Shown in pieces: positions 36,831 to 45,981 of a DNA stretch of 64,000 nt. A model generated the notes under the pieces. The model saw only the letters and a list, made by a program, of their open reading frames with translations. It made no database searches and had not been told where the DNA came from. The stretch comes from Marinomonas flavescens. Its GTDB lineage: Bacteria > Pseudomonadota > Gammaproteobacteria > Pseudomonadales > Marinomonadaceae. The stretch's first letter is position 1; every line of letters starts with the position of its first letter. The DNA lies in contig NZ_SJSB01000008.1 in NCBI RefSeq assembly GCF_004352835.1, positions 62,001-126,000 of the forward strand, given 5' to 3'. Made by a program: the position numbers and the translations under genes.

Positions 36831-39269
36831 TTATGAGCCAAGCAAGGAAAGGTAATCTCGATACGGCATTGGTTTATAGAAGTGGTAACCCTGCCCAATT
36901 TGACAGTCCCATTGATCGAATTGCTGTGCGATCTCTTCACTCTCGATCCCTTCTGCAACACTTGTGACTCCCAATTCAGCGCTAAGTTGAATCATATTCC
37001 GACACAGAATGGCGCTTTGATTATCGGTTAATATGTTTGCAACAAAGTATCTATCTACTTTTAATTCGCTCGTCCGCAAGGCAATGAGGTTTTGCATTGA
37101 GCTGTAACCAACACCAAAGTCATCAATAGATAATTTAAATCCTGCCTGATGTAGGCGATGTACATTGTCAGAAACGACTTTGCTATTTTCGAATACGCTG
37201 GTTTCTGTCACTTCAATGATAAATTGTGATGCGGGTAGTTGATAATGAACTTGTAGTGCTATCACCCGATCTGCAAAATTTTCATGCAGCATATCTAATG
37301 CGGATATATTTAGCGACAGCGTACGGTCGATGAGCAGTTTAGGGTGTCTGGCTGCCCACTTAAAGACTTTAAGGATGATGAAGTCAGTGAGTTTGTAGAT
37401 CAGTCCCGCTTGTTCTGCCAGAGGAATGAATTCTCCAGGCGATATCATTCCTAGTTGTTTGTTTTCCCAACGAATTAACACTTCACCGCCAATTATTTTT
37501 CGAGTGCTAAGGTTTACTTGTGGCTGAACTTCAAAATGAAGGCAGTTGTTTTTGAGATCTTGAGTGAGCAGTGTTAATACGTGCAGCTGGTGGGCATAGT
37601 TTTGTTTTAACGTCTGGTTAAAAGGTTGCCACGTGCCGATATTAAATTGGGCGTGGCGACAGGCAATCAGTGCATTTTGATACAGAGAGTCGAGAGTATT
37701 ACTTTGAGATGGAAAAAGTGCACTGCCAATATTGTATTGGTAGTGAAAATCTAGGTGTCCAATTAAGACTGGCGTACTAAGAAAGGTTTGTACAAATTCA
37801 ATGTGTTGATTCACTGATTTCTTTGACAGGCTGATAAAAGCCACTTTGTTGGTAGAAATACGAATAAGTTTTTTACTTGTGTTGTTAGGCAAACGTAACG
37901 ACAACACCGAATCCATCGTGGCTAATGCTCGATCTAAATTTTGAATTAATGTTGAAGTTGCTTGTTCTGCTTTCATGGGGCCATAAGCTTGGCTTAGTTG
38001 ACTATGGCTGGTGATTTCTAGCATCACTAATGCTAAGTCGCTTTGGTTGATAGGCTTAAGTTGTTCTTCGATGATATTAAAATAATAGTAACGATTAGGC
38101 AGCCCAGTACTGTCATCGGTTTGAATTTTAAGTGTGGTGTTGAGTTCAATTTGCTTAGCATTATCTGTAAAGGCAATGGCGAACCCCAGTAATTCCAAAA
38201 AGGTGCAAAGAGGCAGTGCTGTTTTTGTGTAGTCGTTAAAAGGAATGAGATTCCAGTACATCATAGAATTGATGGCACTGCCGATGCTTAACATGGCGAT
38301 GGCGAAAATATAAAAGCGAGCCGCGATGAACCCCTGTTGATACGATCTAATGCCAAAGCGAAAGCAAAATACAATCATGGTAATTTGCATGACGGTAAAA
38401 AGAATAGCCGACACTTTTTCTGGAAGAAACATACTAATAAGAAAATAGGCAAAGAAAATGCTATCAATTAAATTACGTTTATTTGACAAGCTCTTAGTCT
38501 GTTTATTTGGCAAGAAACCGATGCTAAAGCGGTACAAGCTCCAGACGGCTAGTACAAAAAGAGTCACTTTGGTGTTAATCAGCCAATGCTGTATGAATTC
38601 AGGGAAGAGCCAGCGGCTAGCGCCTATCATCATGGCTAATGAGAGTAATGCAAAACAGTGAAACGCTAAGTAATAGCCAAAAGCAGCATAGCGAAATTGT
38701 AGGAAAATAATAAAGTTATAGGCCAATAGCACAACTACGCTGGTTAGCGCTATTGTCCAAAATATCGTTGTGGTGAGCTTCTCTGTGATTGCTTGGGAAT
38801 CTTGGAAAAAATGTATAGGGGTGAGTAATGGGCCTTGGCTATGTTTACGGATATAGAGAGTGTTGTTTTGATCTGGCTGTAGTTTTATGTTCAACCAAAT
38901 ACCATTGTAATGAGTGGCTTCCGTTTGCCAGTGTTGAATGGCTCCACGGCGCCAGTGTTGTACTAAATTGCCATTTTGAATGAGGTAAAAATCTAGCTGA
39001 TCAATTAAGTGGTTACTCATTTGAAGATTAATGCTGGTTATTTCATTAGGTGTTGGGAAGTGAATTTTGTGCCATATCGTCTGATCCGAAAAGCGTTGAG
39101 ATTTTTTATAGTCGGCTGTATTGAATGTGGCGGTATCAACAATAGATGAAAACGTTTCATCGCCCGTTTGGAAGTATGTAGGCAAAGGAGACAGTGGGAT
39201 TTTATCCACGTTATAGGCTCGCGCAAAAGAGCAGAACAACAAAATGAGAAAAAAGACAAAATACTTCAT
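36831..39269 (-). CDS. Membrane sensor with degenerate GGDEF and EAL phosphodiesterase
   Basis: An 812-residue protein with a signal peptide (1-18), a periplasmic 7TMR-DISM extracellular domain (about 25-160), seven transmembrane helices (about 165-370), a degenerate GGDEF domain (about 383-545) and an EAL domain (about 555-808). In EAL the first motif is EVL (596-598), and the metal and catalytic residues are kept: Asn654, Glu686, Asp716-Asp717, Lys737, Glu773. So c-di-GMP hydrolysis is likely. The GGDEF motif is replaced (STNKVAF), so no cyclase activity is expected. The periplasmic signal is unknown. It is divergent from moaC. Confidence 0.88.
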   Translation of the reverse strand: MKYFVFFLILLFCSFARAYNVDKIPLSPLPTYFQTGDETFSSIVDTATFNTADYKKSQRFSDQTIWHKIHFPTPNEITSINLQMSNHLIDQLDFYLIQNGNLVQHWRRGAIQHWQTEATHYNGIWLNIKLQPDQNNTLYIRKHSQGPLLTPIHFFQDSQAITEKLTTTIFWTIALTSVVVLLAYNFIIFLQFRYAAFGYYLAFHCFALLSLAMMIGASRWLFPEFIQHWLINTKVTLFVLAVWSLYRFSIGFLPNKQTKSLSNKRNLIDSIFFAYFLISMFLPEKVSAILFTVMQITMIVFCFRFGIRSYQQGFIAARFYIFAIAMLSIGSAINSMMYWNLIPFNDYTKTALPLCTFLELLGFAIAFTDNAKQIELNTTLKIQTDDSTGLPNRYYYFNIIEEQLKPINQSDLALVMLEITSHSQLSQAYGPMKAEQATSTLIQNLDRALATMDSVLSLRLPNNTSKKLIRISTNKVAFISLSKKSVNQHIEFVQTFLSTPVLIGHLDFHYQYNIGSALFPSQSNTLDSLYQNALIACRHAQFNIGTWQPFNQTLKQNYAHQLHVLTLLTQDLKNNCLHFEVQPQVNLSTRKIIGGEVLIRWENKQLGMISPGEFIPLAEQAGLIYKLTDFIILKVFKWAARHPKLLIDRTLSLNISALDMLHENFADRVIALQVHYQLPASQFIIEVTETSVFENSKVVSDNVHRLHQAGFKLSIDDFGVGYSSMQNLIALRTSELKVDRYFVANILTDNQSAILCRNMIQLSAELGVTSVAEGIESEEIAQQFDQWDCQIGQGYHFYKPMPYRDYLSLLGS

Positions 39270-39432
39270 CCAATTGAGTCCTAATGATGCGATTAGCTGT
39301 GAAATACTGTGTAATCAGGAGAAAATCAGTCGATATCTTTCCTTCTGATGGCGTCTAATGTTCTTGCATTCCAATGCCGTTTCTTAAACCATAGTAGATA
39401 TATCAACATTTCGTTAAATTTTTGGATGAATT

Positions 39433-39915
39433 ATGACAGAGACACTTACTCATTTAGACCATCAGGGCAATGCTCATATGGTTGATGTGTCTGATAAAAG
39501 TATTACTAAGCGGACGGCAACGGCTCAGGCGATTGTTCATATGAAACCTGAAACATTGACTAAAATTATAGAAGGAGGGTTGCCAAAAGGAGATGTGATA
39601 GCGACAGCACGTATTGCTGGTATTCAAGCCGCTAAAAAAACCTCAGACCTAATTCCTTTGTGCCATCCATTAATGCTTACCAAAGTCAGCGTAGACATTA
39701 CTATTTTAAGCGATCATGAAATTCAAATACTGTGTACGTGTGCATTGAGTGGAAAAACAGGTGTGGAAATGGAAGCGCTCACCGGTGCCAGTGTAACGGC
39801 ACTTACTTTATACGATATGTGTAAGGCGATTGATAAAGGCATTGTCATCGATAATATATGTTTGCTTGAAAAACATGGTGGTAAAAGTGGCGATTGGAGT
39901 AAATCGAATGACTGA
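39433..39915 (+). CDS. moaC: Cyclic pyranopterin monophosphate synthase MoaC
   Basis: A 160-residue molybdenum-cofactor enzyme that converts the MoaA product to cyclic pyranopterin monophosphate. Motifs: [30 protein letters not shown], with the conserved Lys-Asp region KAIDKGI. It overlaps moaD by eight bases. MoaA and MoaB are not in the window. Confidence 0.95.
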   Translation: MTETLTHLDHQGNAHMVDVSDKSITKRTATAQAIVHMKPETLTKIIEGGLPKGDVIATARIAGIQAAKKTSDLIPLCHPLMLTKVSVDITILSDHEIQILCTCALSGKTGVEMEALTGASVTALTLYDMCKAIDKGIVIDNICLLEKHGGKSGDWSKSND

Positions 39916-40162
39916 GATAACCGTTGTTTTTTTTGCTTCCCTGAAAGAATCGCTGGGGGTTGGTCAGTGCCAAGCGGCTGGTGAATTTCCTATGACAATT
40001 AAAGAGCTTAAGCAAATATTGGCAGCACAATTAAACAATGGTGAAGCATTGCAGGCATTAGGCATTCAAGCTTCAATAGATTATGAATTTGCACGCGATG
40101 CAGATGTTATACCGAGTAGAGTGAAAGAAGTCGCTTTTTTCCCTCCAGTAACTGGGGGCTAA
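39908..40162 (+). CDS. moaD: Molybdopterin synthase small subunit MoaD
   Basis: An 84-residue ubiquitin-like sulfur carrier ending in the required Gly-Gly (FFPPVTGG). I chose the ATG at 39908, which overlaps the moaC stop. Longer in-frame starts inside moaC would add non-homologous residues. MoaE follows directly. Confidence 0.93.
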   Translation: MTEITVVFFASLKESLGVGQCQAAGEFPMTIKELKQILAAQLNNGEALQALGIQASIDYEFARDADVIPSRVKEVAFFPPVTGG

Positions 40163-40163
40163 G

Positions 40164-40610
40164 ATGATTTCTGTGCAGCAAGAAGATTTCAACGTAGCGG
40201 AGCTTTATCAACAATTATTACTTGATAATAAAACTGGCGCTGTTGCTATGTTCGTTGGGTTAGTTCGCGAGTTTTCTGATCTTTCACCAGATGATTGTGC
40301 TTTTGAGCTGGAGCATTATCCCGGTATGACAGAGCACAATTTGCAAAGTATTGTGGACGAAGCAAAGTCTCGCTGGACATTACAAGACGTAAGAGTGGTT
40401 CATCGTGTCGGGCGTTTATCGATAAGTGATCAAATTGTCTTTGTCGGGGTGAGTTCTTCGCATCGAGCTGAGGCTTTTAAAGCGTGTGATTTTATTATGG
40501 ATTATCTAAAAAGTCGTGCGGCTTTCTGGAAAAAAGAAACTCAAGGAAATAGCAGCCATTGGGTAGAGGCCAATGAGAAAGATGGAATAAGCCTAGATCG
40601 TTGGAAGTGA
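40164..40610 (+). CDS. moaE: Molybdopterin synthase catalytic subunit MoaE
   Basis: A 148-residue large subunit that inserts dithiolene sulfur from MoaD. Motifs: FVGLVREFS, LELEHYPGMTE-like FELEHYPGMTE, RVGRLSISDQIV, SSHRAEAF, and the active-site lysines in FWKKE. One base separates it from moaD. Confidence 0.95.
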   Translation: MISVQQEDFNVAELYQQLLLDNKTGAVAMFVGLVREFSDLSPDDCAFELEHYPGMTEHNLQSIVDEAKSRWTLQDVRVVHRVGRLSISDQIVFVGVSSSHRAEAFKACDFIMDYLKSRAAFWKKETQGNSSHWVEANEKDGISLDRWK

Positions 40611-40638
40611 CCTAGGCATTTTATTTGAAGGCTATTAA

Positions 40639-41886
40639 TTAATGTGGGCGCAAGGTCTTCTTGCGTCCACTAGCGTGCCTTTCTCTATACTCTGTATCAA
40701 TGTAGCGGTCAGTTGTCGCCATGCTAGCATGCCCTGCGTCTTCTCTGACATGTTCTTTAGGGCGTGTTTTTACGTCTTCGGAAATGCCGGTATGACGTAA
40801 CCAGTGAACGGTAGCAACACGAAGATCATCTGCGTCTGCGCGCATTCCATCGTCGCACATTCTTTGGTAGGTTGTATCAAAACAAAATTGAACAATGTTT
40901 CTGACTTGTCTTGAGCTTGTCATAGGACCTTGTCCACGGTTTTTAGGTATCAAGGGTGTTTTTTCAGCGATGGTTGGTAAGTCTGGCAACTCTCTAAATC
41001 GTCGGTAACGGGCAAGTGCTTGTAACATGTCATCAGAAACGGCAATCAGTCTTTCTTTGTTGCCTTTCGAAAGTACTTTAAACCACCAATGACCATCGGT
41101 GTCTTTGGTGAAGTCTCCCATAACAGGTGCAGAACGTTCATCGGCAACCAGTTCTGAAATTCGCAGGTACATGCCTAATAACGCGTTCATGATAAACAGC
41201 GTCCGTTCATGCATATTAGGGTCTTCTTCAGCGAGTAATTCCGCTGTCTCAATAACATAATCCCATTGTAAGTTTGAAATACGCCTTACCTGACGACGCG
41301 TAACTTCTTTTTTGACGAATTTACTTTTTTGCCTAATTAAAGCGACTGGATTTTGTTGAATAGCATCTTCTTGCATTAAAAAACCATAAAAAGAAGAGAG
41401 TATAGAAAACGTCGCTCGAATGGCGGCTTGGGATAGTGAATGTTGTTTGGCTAACGGTACTTCACCATTACGAAATTCGAGTTTACTAATATGGCTGACA
41501 AACGGTCTCCATTGCTTATTGGCAACACGACTACCCATATGCAACTTAAAGCGCGCTACATTTTTTGTGCCTATCCATTCTTCAGGTGGTGATATGCAAA
41601 AATGAATAAATTCTTCAATCTGTTCCCTACGTAAATTAGTAGTAGGGGAGGATTGTACATACCAAGACCATAGAAGAAACCGTTCGACCTCTCGGCGATA
41701 AGCATTAAACGTCGCTTGTGATCCGTTATAGCTATAAATAAAGCAGAGTGCGAGTTGCAGGTCGCGTTTGAAATCAGGCTGCTTAAGCAAAGGTGTGTTA
41801 CCGACCATGCCTGACACTATAGCGTCGAACTGTGTGAAAGGGTTCGGCAGGTGTTCCAAATTGTCTATGAGTGCAGATGGTGTCAT
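40639..41886 (-). CDS. Tyrosine recombinase (phage-integrase family)
   Basis: A 415-residue site-specific recombinase. A SAM-like N-terminal core-binding domain (about 40-175) precedes the catalytic domain (about 200-405). The full set of active-site residues is visible: Arg242 (YLRISELV), Lys274 (SKGNKE), His361 and Arg364 (HWLRHT), His386 (GHASMATTDRY) and nucleophile Tyr395. It is intact and likely active. It is not next to a tRNA gene or phage genes. It sits between moaE (convergent) and a tandem array of secreted-protein genes (divergent). It could be a resident chromosomal recombinase or the last gene of a lost element. Confidence 0.88.
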   Translation of the reverse strand: MTPSALIDNLEHLPNPFTQFDAIVSGMVGNTPLLKQPDFKRDLQLALCFIYSYNGSQATFNAYRREVERFLLWSWYVQSSPTTNLRREQIEEFIHFCISPPEEWIGTKNVARFKLHMGSRVANKQWRPFVSHISKLEFRNGEVPLAKQHSLSQAAIRATFSILSSFYGFLMQEDAIQQNPVALIRQKSKFVKKEVTRRQVRRISNLQWDYVIETAELLAEEDPNMHERTLFIMNALLGMYLRISELVADERSAPVMGDFTKDTDGHWWFKVLSKGNKERLIAVSDDMLQALARYRRFRELPDLPTIAEKTPLIPKNRGQGPMTSSRQVRNIVQFCFDTTYQRMCDDGMRADADDLRVATVHWLRHTGISEDVKTRPKEHVREDAGHASMATTDRYIDTEYRERHASGRKKTLRPH

Positions 41887-42061
41887 GGTTTCACTTTATC
41901 TAAAAAGATGCCGTAAGAATGGAAGAAAGCTTATCCCATATTGTAGTATTAAACTTTTGATTTATATAGTGTTTTTATTTTCACGCATGGGTTTTCAGGA
42001 AATGCGCTTATGCTAGGTTTATTTTCGTTTGTCATTGTTTGTGCTCATTTCGAGTAATTTA
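41887..42061. other. Divergent gap between recombinase gene and small-protein array
   Basis: AT-rich, without genes. With the next 140 bases it forms the 319-base region that must hold the recombinase promoter and the promoter of the first small secreted protein. Confidence 0.45.
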
Positions 42062-42094
42062 GCATTTTAATTTGAATAATTGAATGTAAAGAGA
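42062..42094 (+). promoter_or_regulatory. Array upstream element, founder copy
   Basis: GCATTTTAATTTGAATAATT followed by GAATGTAAAGAGA lies 112 bases before the ATG at 42206. Close relatives sit at nearly the same distance from every A gene, so it is probably a promoter or regulator site. Confidence 0.5.
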
Positions 42095-42205
42095 AAGCTA
42101 CTTTAGCGAGCTCCTTATTATTATATTAAATGTTACCATTACCTTAATTAGAAATAGGCAGATGAAATATCGCTGCCACATGAAATATATGGATTCGAAC
42201 GTATT

Positions 42206-42454
42206 ATGAACAGCTTTTCTAAGTGTGTATTGTTGCTAGTAGCCGCGACTAGTGTTGCTTCTACTGCATTCGCTGCACCTGGTGAAACAGCCTTTAATAG
42301 GGCTAGCCGCGCACAAGCATACATAGGCTCTTTAGAGTCACAATTTGACAGCATCGAAGTAAGTGTAGATACAAATTCTACCACTCTAGCCACGAGCATT
42401 ATGTCAAAGAATACTATAAGTAGAGAACGTATTCTTCAGCTTCGATCTAATTGA
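42206..42454 (+). CDS. Small secreted protein, divergent member of the array family
   Basis: An 82-residue protein with a signal peptide (about 1-23, ending AFA before APGE) and a mature part of about 59 residues. It shares with the A proteins the pattern APG, RAQ-I-L-SQ and S-V-T. It lacks the conserved C-terminal helix AAALNAKVSDLRLQL and ends LRSN. So it is a distant or shortened paralog. It has its own strong terminator. Function unknown. Confidence 0.7.
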   Translation: MNSFSKCVLLLVAATSVASTAFAAPGETAFNRASRAQAYIGSLESQFDSIEVSVDTNSTTLATSIMSKNTISRERILQLRSN

Positions 42455-42487
42455 ATAAGATTAATCGAACTGAAATAGTAAGATTTC

Positions 42488-42520
42488 AAAAAAAGCCTAA
42501 TCATTGATTAGGCTTTTTTT
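42488..42520 (+). terminator. Terminator after the first small secreted-protein gene
   Basis: AAAAAAAGCCTAATC pairs with GATTAGGCTTTTTTT around a 3-base loop. Confidence 0.93.
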
Positions 42521-42550
42521 ATTTTATTCGATCTTAATTTAACCTTTTTC

Positions 42551-42583
42551 GCATTTATATTTGAAAATTTGGATATAAAAAGA
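42551..42583 (+). promoter_or_regulatory. Array upstream element before the A/B fusion gene
   Basis: GCATTTATATTTGAAAATTT followed by GGATATAAAAAGA, about 120 bases before the ATG at 42704. Just downstream, ACGTCAGCCATG is duplicated in tandem (42655-42678), which is unique to this copy. Confidence 0.5.
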
Positions 42584-42703
42584 CAATGTGTTGCTGCTAC
42601 TATTTATTTAGAATTTAAGTGTTAATATTAAAAGCATAGAAACAAGGCAGACATGACGTCAGCCATGACGTCAGCCATGAATATTATATTAAGGTGATTA
42701 ATT

Positions 42704-42985
42704 ATGAATACTTTTACTAAAAGCGCACTAACTGTACTAGCGGCAGCATCAATCTCTTCTGTTGCTCTTGCTGCACCAGGCGATGCAACCTACGGTGATA
42801 TTTATCGTGCGCAAACTAATATTCATGATTTGACATCACAAATTGAAAGTTTAGGTCATAATGTAAATACTAGCGCTGATGTTAATGCAGCCATTGCTCC
42901 TTCTGCTAAAGCAGCAGCATTAAATGCCAAAGTGAGCGATTTAAGATTGCAACTGAGCGCTTTACAAACTCAACGTTCTGAGTAA
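42704..42985 (+). CDS. Small secreted helical protein, A-type 5' end fused to B-type 3' end
   Basis: 93 residues: signal peptide 1-23 (ending ALA before APGD) and a 70-residue mature chain rich in Ala, Asn, Gln and Leu with no Cys or Trp. The first two thirds follow the A type. The last codons (CAACGTTCTGAG) and the downstream sequence with terminator match B genes, not A genes. This is best explained by recombination between the shared AAALNAKVSDLRLQL coding stretches. Residues IHDLTSQIESLG and LNAKVSDLRLQLSALQ look amphipathic and may form a helical hairpin. Function unknown. Confidence 0.85.
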   Translation: MNTFTKSALTVLAAASISSVALAAPGDATYGDIYRAQTNIHDLTSQIESLGHNVNTSADVNAAIAPSAKAAALNAKVSDLRLQLSALQTQRSE

Positions 42986-43007
42986 TCTCTGAATATGAGT
43001 TATCGAT

Positions 43008-43038
43008 AAAAGACCAAATTTAATTTGGTCTTTTTTTT
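43008..43038 (+). terminator. Array terminator, copy 1
   Basis: AAAAGACCAAATT / AATTTGGTCTTTT stem with an extended T-run. The same hairpin follows every B gene. Confidence 0.9.
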
Positions 43039-43563
43039 GCTCCAAATTCTTATATAGCTCCCAGTTCTTTAGATAGCCCTCAGCTCTGAAATTACCCCAT
43101 CTTAGAATAACTTTGATTAACTTCTCTTAATCCAGGAAATTGGCAACGATCAATTCAAACCCCTTATCTCTTGATTCGACTGGTTGCCCATAAGTAAAAG
43201 AAGGCTCTATGTATTTCGGCTCTGAGAAGCGTCACCGCTTGTTTGTCGTCGTTATTTAATTTTAGCTAAGTCTTGCTGTGTCTCTTCTATAGATAGTGCT
43301 GATATTGCCCCACATGAAACCTTACTCTTTATAGTTATAGTTATAGTTTCAGGAGAGTATTGTTGCTAATTTATCGGTTAGGTTTAGTTATGTATACAGG
43401 TGGTCTTTATTCTCCCTTTTTTGCATTTATATTTGAAAAGTTGGATGTAAAGAGATACCGCTCTTTCGTATCTATTTATTTTTATTTTAAGTGTTATTAT
43501 TTAAAGCATAGAAACAAGGCAGACAAAACGTCAGCCATGAACATTATTTTAAGGTGATTAATT
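43039..43563. repeat. Array spacer 1
   Basis: About 525 bases with no supported gene. It carries the shared upstream element at 43423-43454, about 110 bases before the next A gene. The frame that ends at the A-gene ribosome binding site (stop 43557) is open in most spacers but has no good start. Confidence 0.6.
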
Positions 43564-43845
43564 ATGAATACTTTTGCTAAAAGCGCACTGACTTTACTAA
43601 CGGCTACATCAATCTCTTCTGTTGCACTTGCTGCACCAGGTGATGCAACTTACGGTGATATTTACCGAGCTCAAACTAATATTAATGTATTAACGTCTCA
43701 AATTGAAAACTTAGGTCATAATGTAAATACAAGTGTTGATGTTAATGCAGCCATTGCTCCTTCTGCTAAAGCAGCGGCATTAAATGCTAAAGTGAGCGAT
43801 TTAAGATTACAACTGAGTGCTCTACAAACTCAACGCGCTGAATAA
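43564..43845 (+). CDS. Small secreted helical protein, type A, copy 2
   Basis: 93 residues with a 23-residue signal peptide and a mature chain of the A type (APGDATYGDIYRAQ, then two probable amphipathic helices). It differs from other copies at a few sites, such as TFAKSA, LTATSI and IENLG. AAGGTG lies seven bases before the ATG. A B gene follows after 66 bases, so the pair is probably one transcript. Exported to the periplasm or beyond, with no lipobox. No family recognised. Confidence 0.85.
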   Translation: MNTFAKSALTLLTATSISSVALAAPGDATYGDIYRAQTNINVLTSQIENLGHNVNTSVDVNAAIAPSAKAAALNAKVSDLRLQLSALQTQRAE

Positions 43846-43911
43846 GTTATTAAGACTAATTAATTACACAATTTAATTAACATATAAACAAGATGTTAAT
43901 GGAGATACATT

Positions 43912-44193
43912 ATGAACATTTTTACTAAAAGTGCACTGATTTTACTAGCGGCTTCTTCAATGGCAACAACTGCTTTTGCGGCACAAGGTGATGGGACTTA
44001 CGGCAGTATTTCTCGTTCAGAGTCTCAAATCAACACTCTGACATCACAAATTGAACATCTAGGACAAAGCGTTGATACTGGCGCTGACGTTAATGCCGCT
44101 CTTAGTCCAACAGCTAAAGCAGCAGCGTTAAATGCTAAAGTGGGTGATTTAAGATTGCAACTGAGTGCTTTACAAGCTCAACGTTCTGAGTAA
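43912..44193 (+). CDS. Small secreted helical protein, type B, copy 1
   Basis: 93 residues with a 23-residue signal peptide (ending AFA before AQGD). The mature chain shares the A layout but differs in about half of the N-terminal part: GTYGSISRSESQINTLTSQI, then HLGQSVDTGAD. The C-terminal helix is AAALNAKVGDLRLQLSALQ, with Gly where other copies have Ser. GGAGATAC precedes the ATG. A terminator follows at once. Confidence 0.85.
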   Translation: MNIFTKSALILLAASSMATTAFAAQGDGTYGSISRSESQINTLTSQIEHLGQSVDTGADVNAALSPTAKAAALNAKVGDLRLQLSALQAQRSE

Positions 44194-44215
44194 TCTCTGA
44201 ATATGAGTTATCGAT

Positions 44216-44246
44216 AAAAGGCCAAATTTAATTTGGTCTTTTTTTT
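44216..44246 (+). terminator. Array terminator, copy 2
   Basis: Same hairpin as copy 1 but with one A-to-G change in the left arm (AAAAGGCC), leaving a G-T wobble. A T-run follows. Confidence 0.88.
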
Positions 44247-44775
44247 GCTTCAAATTCTTATATAGCTCTCAGTTCTTTAGATAGCCCTCAGTTCTTTAGA
44301 TAACCCTCAGCTCTGAAATTACCCCATCTTAGAATAACTTTGTTTAACTTCTCTTAATCCAGGCAATTGGCAACGATCAATTAAAATCCTTATCTCTTGA
44401 TTCAACTGGTTGCCCATAAATAAAGAAGACTCTATGTGTTACGGCTCTGAGAAGCGTCACCGCCTGTTTGTCGTCGTTATTTAATTTTAGCTAAGCCTTG
44501 CTATGCCATCTTCTATAGATAGTGCCCCATATGAAACCTTACTCTTGATCGCTATGTTTTTCAGGAGAGAATTATTGTTAATTTGTTGGTTAGGTTTAGT
44601 TATGTATACAGGTGGTCTTAATTCTCCCTTTTTTGCATTTATATTTGAAAAGTTGGATGTAAAGAGATACCGCTCTTTGGTATCTATTTATTTTTATTTT
44701 AAGTGTTATTATTTAAAGCATAGAAACAAGGCAGACAAAACGTCAGCCATGAATATTATTTTAAGGTGATTAATT
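44247..44775. repeat. Array spacer 2
   Basis: Subtype with GACTCTATGTGTTACGGCTC. It contains a small direct duplication of CTCAGTTCTTTAGATA near its start. The upstream element is at 44635-44666. No gene supported. Confidence 0.6.
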
Positions 44776-45057
44776 ATGAATACTTTTACTAAAAGCGCAC
44801 TGACTTTACTAGCGGCTACATCAATCTCTTCTGTTGCACTTGCTGCACCAGGTGATGCAACTTACGGTGATATTTACCGAGCTCAAACTAATATTAATGT
44901 ATTAACGTCTCAAATTGAAAGCTTAGGTCATAATGTAAATACAAGTGTTGATGTTAATGCGGCCATTGCTCCTTCTGCTAAAGCAGCGGCATTAAATGCT
45001 AAAGTGAGCGATTTAAGATTACAACTGAGTGCTCTACAAACTCAACGCGCTGAATAA
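44776..45057 (+). CDS. Small secreted helical protein, type A, copy 3
   Basis: 93 residues, identical in protein sequence to the A copies at 45982 and 47199. Signal peptide 1-23, mature APGDATYGDIYRAQ then INVLTSQIESLG and LNAKVSDLRLQLSALQ. Identity at the protein level with a few silent differences shows that the reading frame is under constraint. It is followed by a B gene after 66 bases. Confidence 0.87.
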   Translation: MNTFTKSALTLLAATSISSVALAAPGDATYGDIYRAQTNINVLTSQIESLGHNVNTSVDVNAAIAPSAKAAALNAKVSDLRLQLSALQTQRAE

Positions 45058-45123
45058 GTCATCAAGACTAATTAATCACACAATTTAATTGACATATAAA
45101 CAAGATGTTAATGGAGATACATT

Positions 45124-45405
45124 ATGAACATTTTTACTAAAAGTGCACTGATTTTACTAGCGGCTTCTTCAATGGCAACAACTGCTTTTGCGGCACAAGG
45201 TGATGGGACTTACGGCAGTATTTCTCGTTCAGAGTCTCAAATCAACACTCTGACATCACAAATTGAACATCTAGGACAAAGCGTTGATACTGGCGCTGAC
45301 GTTAATGCCGCTCTTAGTCCAACAGCTAAAGCAGCAGCATTAAATGCCAAAGTGAGCGATTTAAGATTGCAACTGAGCGCTTTACAAGCTCAACGTTCTG
45401 AGTAA
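45124..45405 (+). CDS. Small secreted helical protein, type B, copy 2
   Basis: 93 residues, B type with Ser in the C-terminal helix (AKVSDLRLQL), unlike copies 1 and 3. Its 3' codons (AATGCCAAAGTGAGCG) match the 3' part of the fusion gene at 42704, so a B gene of this subtype was the likely recombination partner. Confidence 0.87.
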   Translation: MNIFTKSALILLAASSMATTAFAAQGDGTYGSISRSESQINTLTSQIEHLGQSVDTGADVNAALSPTAKAAALNAKVSDLRLQLSALQAQRSE

Positions 45406-45427
45406 TCTCTGAATATGAGTTATCGAT

Positions 45428-45458
45428 AAAAGGCCAAATTTAATTTGGTCTTTTTTTT
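45428..45458 (+). terminator. Array terminator, copy 3
   Basis: Same hairpin (AAAAGGCCAAATT / AATTTGGTCTTTT) and T-run as after the other B genes. Confidence 0.88.
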
Positions 45459-45981
45459 GCTCCAAATTCTTATATAGCTCCCAGTTCTTTAGATAACCCT
45501 CAGCTATGAAATTACCCCATCTTAGAATAACTTTGTTTAACTCCACTTAATCCAGATAATTGGCAACGATCAATTCAAACCCCTTATCTCTTGATTCAAC
45601 TGGTTGTCCATAAATAAAGAAGGCTCTATGTATTTCGGCTCCGAGAAACGTCTCGCCTGTTTGTCGTCGTTATTTAATTTTAGCTCTGTCTCTTCTATAG
45701 ATGGTGCTGATATTGACCCACATGAAACCTTAATCTCGATCGTTTTATTTTTTGAAGAGTGGGTTTTTCAGTGGACATTCAAGTTAATTGATCTGTTAGG
45801 TTTAGTTATGTATACAGATCATCTTAATTCTCCCTTTTTTGCATTTATATTTGAAAAGTTGGATGTAAAGAGATACCGCTCTTTGGTATCTATTTATTTT
45901 TATTTTAAGTGTTATTATTTAAAACATAGAAACAAGGCAGACAAAACGTCAGCCATGAATATTATTTTAAGGTGATTAATT
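45459..45981. repeat. Array spacer 3
   Basis: Subtype with GGCTCTATGTATTTCGGCTC and a rearranged stretch before the upstream element (TTTTTGAAGAGTGGG). The element is at 45841-45872. No gene supported. Confidence 0.6.

Noticed and set aside
36785..36967. 60-codon forward frame between the J-domain and EAL genes
   Set aside because: Most of it is antisense to the conserved C-terminus of the EAL domain.
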